Of a DNA stretch of 12,946 nt, positions 6,758 through 11,497 are shown in pieces. Made by a program: the position numbers and the translations under genes. Every line of letters begins with the position of its first letter. Positions within the stretch are counted from its first letter, which is position 1. Below the pieces are notes generated by a model. That model saw only the letters and a list, made by a program, of their open reading frames with translations. It searched no databases and was not told the origin of the DNA. The stretch comes from CAZUCU01 sp964589635. Lineage in GTDB: Bacteria > Patescibacteriota > Minisyncoccia > Phycocordibacterales > JAACPR01. Location of the stretch: the NCBI GenBank assembly GCA_964589635.1, contig CAZPRI010000018.1:1-12946 (forward strand). The letters are read 5' to 3'.

Positions 6758-7384
6758 ATGTTTACAGATAAAAATAAAAAAACAAATCAGGGTATGACTC
6801 TAATTGAGATTATGATCGCAATGGCTATATTTGTTGTGATAGTTATTTTGGTTAATGGTTTTCAAGGGAAAGTTTTTAAATTAAATAATATTCTTCAATC
6901 TAGCTTATCTATTCAACAAAATGCTAGAAAAATACTGAGACCCTTTGCTGAAGAGGTGAGGAGTGCGACGATCTCAAATATCGGAGCATTTCCTATATCA
7001 ATCGCTACTCCAAACATGATTGAGTTTTATTCTGATAATGATAATGATGGACTAAAGGAAAAGATTAGATATTTTAGAGATGGTGATGAATTTAAGAAAG
7101 GTGTAGTGAAACCATCAGGGAATCCTTATTCGTATAATGAGAATGATGAAGACATAACAGGCGTTGTTTCAGGTATTGTGAACGGAGCAAATGATCCTGT
7201 TTTTCAGTATTATGATGGTTCATATGATGGAAATCCTGAAAGCTTACCCTTAACCTATCCGATTGCTCTAACGGAGATAACTCTAGTGAAGACAACGTTG
7301 AAAGTTGACCTTGATGTAAATGAGGATCCTGGGCCGATAGAGATCTCCACACAGGCAACCTTCCGTAACCTAAAAGATAATTAA
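6758..7384 (+). CDS. Prepilin-like protein (PilW/GspJ position)
   Basis: This 208-aa minor pseudopilin has a short basic leader ending TNQG (residues 9-12) and then MTLIEIMIAMAIFVVIVILV, with the conserved Glu at mature position 5 (E17). The predicted cleavage is after G12. The hydrophobic helix, about residues 13-33, is followed by an amphipathic continuation and a globular domain rich in beta strands. FYSDNDNDG (90-98) is an acidic loop of the D-x-D-x-D-G type that could bind calcium, as other pseudopilins do; this is inference from the motif. The gene begins 1 nt after the upstream stop and ends 2 nt before the next ATG, so the three pilus genes are likely co-translated. Position and length match PilW/GspJ-type minor pilins, but the sequence alone does not settle the subclass. 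Confidence 0.82.
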   Translation: MFTDKNKKTNQGMTLIEIMIAMAIFVVIVILVNGFQGKVFKLNNILQSSLSIQQNARKILRPFAEEVRSATISNIGAFPISIATPNMIEFYSDNDNDGLKEKIRYFRDGDEFKKGVVKPSGNPYSYNENDEDITGVVSGIVNGANDPVFQYYDGSYDGNPESLPLTYPIALTEITLVKTTLKVDLDVNEDPGPIEISTQATFRNLKDN

Positions 7385-7386
7385 TC

Positions 7387-8880
7387 ATGATGTTTACTAA
7401 AAATATAAAAAAAGTGGAAACTGAATCCAAAGTAAATATTTTGGGGGCGGCACCGAAGGTGCCGCCAAAAGAGAAGGGCGCAATTATTGCACTGTCGCTA
7501 GTCTTTGCAACAGTTTCAATAATTATCATTACGGGAATCGTATCTTGGTTTGGTGCTGTTCTACATTTGTCTCGAAATGCTTTTGATAATGAAAGAGCCT
7601 TTCAAATTGCCGAATCAGGAATTGACTATTATAGGTGGCATCTCGCACATGATGATCAGGATTTTCAAGATGGCACAGGTTCAGAAGGCCCATATGTTCA
7701 TGACTTTCTAAATAAAACTGGAGATAAAGTAGGGGAGTTTTCATTAAATATAATTCCACCAGTAAACGGAAGCACTGTTGTTGTGATTGAATCAACGGGT
7801 ACAGTTGATACTAATAAAGAGGTCTCAAGAACAATTAGGGTCAAATTAGCTAAACCATCTTTTGCAAAATTTGCTTTCGTTTCAGCTTCAGAGATGCGTT
7901 TTGGAGAGGGAACTGAAGTCTTTGGGTCAATACATTCTAACGGTGGAATTCGTTTTGATGGTTTTGCAAATAATGTCGTTTCATCTGCAAAAGAATTTTA
8001 TGATGACCCTGATCACTCAGGAGCTTATGAGTTTGGTGTACATACTCATATCTCTCCAACGGATCCAGTGTATCCAAATAGTGTTCCTGTTAGAGAAGAT
8101 GTTTTTGGTGCAGGAAGAGAGTTTCCAGTTCCAGCAGTCGATTTTGATGGGATTATTTCGAATATTTCTGAAATGAAATCATTAGGACAAAGTTCGAATG
8201 GTTTTTATCAAGGTCCTTCAGGAAATAGAAACTATGGGTATGAGGTTACACTTAGGAATGATGGATTTTTTGAGGTTAGGCAAGTCAGAAGTTTAGAATC
8301 CTACAGTAATAGTTGTAGAACTACTTGGCAAGAAGATTGGGGTACATGGTCGGTTGATCGAACAAGAAGTGCCTCTGTCTATCCTTATCCAGAAAATGGT
8401 GTGATGTTTTTTGAAGATGATATTTGGATTAAAGGTCAGGTTGATACTGAAAGAATTACTATTGTCGCAGCAGCTTTTCCAGATACTCCATCAAACAGGA
8501 AAAGCATAACTATAAATGAGGATGTACTGTATACAAATTATGATGGTCAGGATGTTATATCAATGATTGCTCAAAAAAATATAAATGTCGGTATGATTTC
8601 AGAAAATGACTTAAGGGTTGACGGAGCCCTAATTGCTCAAAAGGGAAGAGTAGGAAGATTCTATTATGGTAGTGGATGCTCTCCTTATAACCATAGAAAT
8701 GTAATGACGGTTAATGGAATGATTGGTTCGAATGGTAGGTATGGATTCGCTTACACAGATAATACAGGGTATGATCTTAGGAATATTATTTACGATTCAA
8801 ACCTTCTGTTTGCTCCACCACCCGAGTTTCCGTTGACCACTGAGCATTACGAGACAATTTCTTTTGAGGAAGTTTATTAG
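7387..8880 (+). CDS. PilX/GspK-like pilus assembly protein with long ectodomain
   Basis: This 497-aa protein has a basic N-terminal extension (1-30), then KGAIIALSLVFATVSIIII at 30-48, a membrane helix to about 55, and the PilX-type AESGIDYYRWH at 75-85. The residue at position 5 after the presumed processing glycine G31 is leucine, not glutamate, so it may be unprocessed or act as the tip subunit, as proposed for GspK. Residues 155-497 form a large, Gly/Asn-rich, beta-strand-rich ectodomain (FGSIHSNGGIRFDGF, VDGALIAQKGRVGRF) suggesting a solenoid-like fold. It has just two cysteines, C310 and C431, which could pair outside the cell. The N-terminal extension contains a palindrome-encoded stretch, GAAPKVPP (20-27). 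ATG 7387 is chosen because it lies 2 nt after the preceding stop; the adjacent ATG at 7390 is equally possible. An intrinsic terminator follows. Confidence 0.8.
   Translation: MMFTKNIKKVETESKVNILGAAPKVPPKEKGAIIALSLVFATVSIIIITGIVSWFGAVLHLSRNAFDNERAFQIAESGIDYYRWHLAHDDQDFQDGTGSEGPYVHDFLNKTGDKVGEFSLNIIPPVNGSTVVVIESTGTVDTNKEVSRTIRVKLAKPSFAKFAFVSASEMRFGEGTEVFGSIHSNGGIRFDGFANNVVSSAKEFYDDPDHSGAYEFGVHTHISPTDPVYPNSVPVREDVFGAGREFPVPAVDFDGIISNISEMKSLGQSSNGFYQGPSGNRNYGYEVTLRNDGFFEVRQVRSLESYSNSCRTTWQEDWGTWSVDRTRSASVYPYPENGVMFFEDDIWIKGQVDTERITIVAAAFPDTPSNRKSITINEDVLYTNYDGQDVISMIAQKNINVGMISENDLRVDGALIAQKGRVGRFYYGSGCSPYNHRNVMTVNGMIGSNGRYGFAYTDNTGYDLRNIIYDSNLLFAPPPEFPLTTEHYETISFEEVY
7446..7466. repeat. GC-rich GAA-triloop palindrome inside the PilX-like coding sequence
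   Basis: Two perfect 9-nt arms, GGCGGCACC (7446-7454) and GGTGCCGCC (7458-7466), flank the triloop GAA. It lies in frame between the basic N-terminus and the membrane helix of the PilX-like protein and encodes essentially AAPKVPP. Its GC content is far above its surroundings and its core CCGAAGG matches the palindromes at 1350-1364 and, as the complement, 8908-8928. It would form a strong RNA hairpin about 60 nt after the start codon. Confidence 0.75.
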
Positions 8881-8902
8881 AGAAGAATGGACAGGATTGG
8901 AG

Positions 8903-8934
8903 AAAAAGCGGCGGCCTTCGGCCGCCGCTTTTTT
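8903..8934 (+). terminator. Intrinsic terminator of the pseudopilin operon
   Basis: A perfect 9-bp GC stem (GCGGCGGCC 8908-8916 with GGCCGCCGC 8920-8928) and TTC triloop is flanked by five A residues on the left and six T residues on the right. The A/T flanks can extend the stem to 14 bp. It begins 23 nt after the PilX-like stop codon, exactly where an operon end is expected. The symmetric flanks would allow function on both strands. Confidence 0.92.
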
Positions 8935-9040
8935 ATTCAAAGGTCCAACCTTAGAAATATTGACTTTTTACTATTTTTAGGTATTGTTTGTTTTGGGAAT
9001 GAGTTAATTATTTCTTAATTGAATTCGATTGAGGTTTCCC

Positions 9041-9072
9041 ATAAAGCCCGGACCGTAATGTCCGGGCTTTAT
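9041..9072. terminator. Hairpin upstream of tpiA, probable weak or bidirectional terminator
   Basis: Perfect 12-nt arms ATAAAGCCCGGA (9041-9052) and TCCGGGCTTTAT (9061-9072) enclose an 8-nt loop. The T-run after the arm is short and interrupted, so termination may be inefficient. It has no open reading frame directly upstream. It could insulate tpiA from residual read-through, end a short transcript starting near 8990, or stop antisense transcription. Confidence 0.65.
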
Positions 9073-9076
9073 ATTA

Positions 9077-9085
9077 TGATAAAAT
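9077..9085 (+). promoter_or_regulatory. Extended -10 promoter for tpiA-pgk
   Basis: TGATAAAAT carries TGn plus TAAAAT (five of six to consensus) and ends 6 nt before the ATG at 9092. An overlapping alternative hexamer TATGAT lies at 9075-9080. The -35 position would fall inside the preceding hairpin and shows no consensus box. A leaderless tpiA-pgk mRNA is predicted. Confidence 0.65.
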
Positions 9086-9091
9086 TATCAC

Positions 9092-9868
9092 ATGGAAAAA
9101 AAGAAAAACCAAAAACTCATTATTGCCAACTGGAAGATGTATCCTGCAACACTAAAGGAAGCAAAAAAGACTTTTAATGATTTTAAAAAACAGAAGACTA
9201 TAAATAAAAATGTCACAACTGTTATATGTCCTCCATTTCAATACATAAATGAACTGAAAAAAAGTTATAGAGGAACAAAAATATTTTTTGGCGCACAGGA
9301 TGTTTTTTATGAGAAAGAGGGAGCCTTCACTGGAGAAATATCAAATGAAATGATCAAGGACATGGGTGCACGTTTTGTAATTATTGGTCATTCAGAAAGA
9401 CGAATTCTTGGAGAGACAAATAAAGAGATATCAAAAAAGGTTTTACAGTCTCTTAAGTTTGGTTTTCATGTTATTTTATGTGTAGGAGAAAAAGAAAGAG
9501 ATTTTGAGGGTATGTATCTAAAAGAATTAAATATGCAAATTAGAGAATCGCTTGAGAACGTTCCTGCTAACCTACTTTCAAAGCTAGTTATTGCATATGA
9601 ACCAATCTGGGCAATCGGAGAAGGAAAAAAAGCCATGGATTCAAAGGAAATGCATTTCATCTCTTTGTTCATACGGAAACAACTTATAAAAATGTTTAAT
9701 AAAAAAGTTTCAGCATTAGTAGCAGTTTTATATGGTGGTTCTGTAAAATCAGACAATGCGGTCGATTTTGTTAAGGAAGATGAGGTTGATGGATTGTTGG
9801 TCGGTAGAGCAAGTCAGGATCCGTTTGAGTTTTCTAAAATAATCACAAATGTTTCGAGTTCAATCTAA
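9092..9868 (+). CDS. tpiA: Triosephosphate isomerase
   Basis: Interconverts dihydroxyacetone phosphate and glyceraldehyde 3-phosphate in the cytoplasm. The 258-aa length is normal for the family. Signature elements are all present: NWKM at 13-16 with catalytic K15, IIGHSERR at 97-104 with catalytic H100, AYEPIWAIGEGKK at 168-180 with catalytic E170, YGGSV at 214-218 and GLLVGRAS at 234-241 binding the phosphate. The mobile loop 6 reads AIGEGKKA rather than the common AIGTGKTA, so two normally conserved threonines are replaced by Glu and Lys; activity should still be possible because the catalytic residues are intact. The start is supported by the leaderless promoter just upstream. The last 20 bases overlap pgk in another frame, so the two consecutive glycolytic enzymes are made from one transcript. 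Confidence 0.97.
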   Translation: MEKKKNQKLIIANWKMYPATLKEAKKTFNDFKKQKTINKNVTTVICPPFQYINELKKSYRGTKIFFGAQDVFYEKEGAFTGEISNEMIKDMGARFVIIGHSERRILGETNKEISKKVLQSLKFGFHVILCVGEKERDFEGMYLKELNMQIRESLENVPANLLSKLVIAYEPIWAIGEGKKAMDSKEMHFISLFIRKQLIKMFNKKVSALVAVLYGGSVKSDNAVDFVKEDEVDGLLVGRASQDPFEFSKIITNVSSSI

Positions 9869-11021
9869 AAATTCATTAAATATAAAATCTGCAGGATTGA
9901 TTCAGCCAGAATCACTCCGAGGTAAAAGGATAATCGTTAGATGTGATTTTAATGTTCCAATTTCAGGAAAAGGTGAAATTTTAGATACAACTAGAATTAC
10001 AGGAACATATAGAACATTAAATTATTTAAAAAATTCGGGAGCAAAAATAATAATACTTAGTCATATCGGAAGAGATCCAGAAGCAACTCTAAAACCAGTA
10101 TATGAATATTTGAAAAAAACATATAAGGTAACTTTTTCAGAAGAATTATGTTTCCCAGATTGTAAAAAAACTATAAATAATATTGATAATGGTGAAATTG
10201 TTTTATTTGAAAATATCAGACAGCACAAGGGTGAAACAGAAAATGATCCTGCTTTTGCAAAGCTATTGGCGAGTCTTGGGCAGATCTATGTGAACGAGGC
10301 TTTTTCTGTCTCACACAGAGAGCATGCTTCAATTGTTGGTATTCCAGAATATATTCCATCTTTTGTAGGTCTTCATTTCCAAGACGAGATAGATAATTTA
10401 TCAAAAGTTTTTGAACCAGAACATCCTTTTTTAGTTCTTATGGGTGGTGCAAAATTTAATACAAAAATTAATCTAATTGAAGTTTTAGATAAAAAAGCTG
10501 ATCATATTTTTATTGGTGGAGCACTTTCAAATGATATTTATAGAGCAAGGGGTTTACATATAGGAAATTCAAAAGTTTCGGAAATAGATGAGTCTGTTAT
10601 AAAAAAATTCATGAATTTGGAGAAAGTATCTGTCCCTGTCGATGTTGAGGTTCTGAATAAAGAAAAGAAGAATACGGTAAAGCCTGCTAATAATATTAAG
10701 GAAGATGAAACTATTGTTGATGGTGGTCCTGAAACTTTTAAAATTTTAGAGAAACAAATTAATAGTGCAAAAATGATAATTTGGAACGGACCTTTTGGTT
10801 TATATGAAGATGGTTATGACTTCTTAACAAGAAAAGTTGCAAAAGCAATTGGAAAAAGTAGTGCATTCTCAATTGTTGGAGGTGGGGATACTCTCACAGA
10901 AATCTCTAGAAGAGGGAATCATGATGATTACGATTTTGTTTCTTTGGGTGGAGGAGCGATGCTTGAATTTATTTCAAATGGAACACTTGTTGGGATTGAA
11001 GCGATAGAGAACGGTTTTTAG
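9849..11021 (+). CDS. pgk: Phosphoglycerate kinase
   Basis: Transfers phosphate from 1,3-bisphosphoglycerate to ADP, the first ATP-yielding step of lower glycolysis. The 390 residues match the usual bacterial length. The N-domain, which binds phosphoglycerate, shows DFNVP at 33-37, SHIGR at 71-75, FENIR at 120-124 and HREHAS at 156-161. The C-domain, which binds nucleotide, shows MGGAKFNTKI (198-207), WNGPFGLYE (312-320) and VGGGDT (343-348). Small departures include DGGP (291-294) where DIGP is common, NEAFSVS where DAF is common, and a shortened loop after SHIGR. The ATG at 9849 overlaps the end of tpiA by 20 nt; it leaves about 24 residues before GKR, a little long, and no better ATG exists downstream of the overlap. 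No terminator follows, and the gene meets the HIT gene tail to tail with 6 nt between stops. Confidence 0.96.
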   Translation: MFRVQSKNSLNIKSAGLIQPESLRGKRIIVRCDFNVPISGKGEILDTTRITGTYRTLNYLKNSGAKIIILSHIGRDPEATLKPVYEYLKKTYKVTFSEELCFPDCKKTINNIDNGEIVLFENIRQHKGETENDPAFAKLLASLGQIYVNEAFSVSHREHASIVGIPEYIPSFVGLHFQDEIDNLSKVFEPEHPFLVLMGGAKFNTKINLIEVLDKKADHIFIGGALSNDIYRARGLHIGNSKVSEIDESVIKKFMNLEKVSVPVDVEVLNKEKKNTVKPANNIKEDETIVDGGPETFKILEKQINSAKMIIWNGPFGLYEDGYDFLTRKVAKAIGKSSAFSIVGGGDTLTEISRRGNHDDYDFVSLGGGAMLEFISNGTLVGIEAIENGF

Positions 11022-11027
11022 TTTTAT

Positions 11028-11441
11028 TTATAAATTTTCAATAATACTATTCTTAAATTCCTCCATTTCTTTTGTGTCAGAATATTTCTCATGTGTTCCA
11101 GGATTCAAATCTACAGTATCATTTTCGTATCTTGGGATAATATGAAAATGGACATGAAATACCTCTTGTCCTGCAGCTTCACCGTTATTCATAATTAGAT
11201 TAAAACCGGCGGCCTTCGTTCCTAGTACAACAGCATTTGCCACTTTTTGAACTACTTGTAAATATTTTTCAGAAACATCCCCGGATATTTCAAGAAGGTT
11301 TTTAAAGGGTTTTTTAGGAATAATCAATGTGTGACCTTTTTTCTTTGGAGTAATATCCAAAAAAGCAAAGAAAGTATCATCTTCATAAATCTTATGTGAA
11401 TGTATTTCACCTTCTACTATTTTTTCAAAAATTGTCTTCAT
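11028..11441 (-). CDS. HIT-family (histidine triad) nucleotide-binding protein
   Basis: This 137-aa protein belongs to the Hint-like branch of the HIT superfamily, small cytoplasmic nucleotide hydrolases/transferases acting on AMP-linked substrates. Seen directly: the N-terminal IFEKIVEGEIHSHKIYEDD, the strand FLDITPKKKGHTLIIPKK (28-45), NLIMNNGEAAGQEVFHVHFH (81-100) and the triad HVHFH at 96-100 followed by IIPR. These match the family core well, and H98 is the expected nucleophile. The physiological substrate cannot be deduced. The gene runs opposite to pgk, with 6 nt between the two stop codons and no hairpin, so the transcripts may overlap. It diverges from recJ through a 56-bp gap that holds both promoters. 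The start is fixed by the extended -10 box 7 nt upstream on the minus strand. Confidence 0.95.
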   Translation of the reverse strand: MKTIFEKIVEGEIHSHKIYEDDTFFAFLDITPKKKGHTLIIPKKPFKNLLEISGDVSEKYLQVVQKVANAVVLGTKAAGFNLIMNNGEAAGQEVFHVHFHIIPRYENDTVDLNPGTHEKYSDTKEMEEFKNSIIENL

Positions 11442-11448
11442 ATAGACG

Positions 11449-11457
11449 ATTATACCA
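11449..11457 (-). promoter_or_regulatory. Extended -10 promoter for the HIT gene
   Basis: Read on the minus strand this is TGGTATAAT, a perfect TATAAT with the TGn extension, ending 7 nt before the HIT ATG. A leaderless transcript is predicted. Its upstream region interlocks with that of the divergent recJ promoter. Confidence 0.75.
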
Positions 11458-11482
11458 GACTCATATTTTCTTTATCTGTATC

Positions 11483-11491
11483 TGTTACAAT
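11483..11491 (+). promoter_or_regulatory. Extended -10 promoter for the recJ-like gene
   Basis: TGTTACAAT has the TGn extension and a TACAAT hexamer matching consensus at five of six positions. It ends 6 nt before the ATG at 11498, again predicting a leaderless mRNA. No clear -35 box is seen. Confidence 0.65.
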
Positions 11492-11497
11492 ACAAAA

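Larger units (their letters stand above)
8881..9091. other. Non-coding gap between pilus operon and tpiA
   Basis: This 211-bp stretch has no plausible gene. It holds, in order, a strong intrinsic terminator, an AT-rich segment (8935-9040) with a TTGACT/TATTGT promoter-like pair at 8960-8987, a 12-bp-stem hairpin at 9041-9072 and the tpiA promoter at 9077-9085. The short complementary pieces GGGAA (8995-8999) and TTCCC (9036-9040) could fold the middle part, so a short structured transcript is possible but unproven. Confidence 0.7.

Noticed and set aside
7092..7529. A 145-aa open frame on the minus strand across the junction of the second and third pilus genes.
   Set aside because: It overlaps two well-supported prepilin-type genes, has no recognisable domain and no promoter of the TGnTAnnAT kind; it is an antisense shadow.
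11207..11218. CGGCGGCCTTCG in the HIT gene, identical to 12 nt of the pilus-operon terminator.
   Set aside because: Only one arm is present and no hairpin forms. It encodes ordinary HIT-family residues (TKAAG region), so shared Ala/Gly codons explain it.
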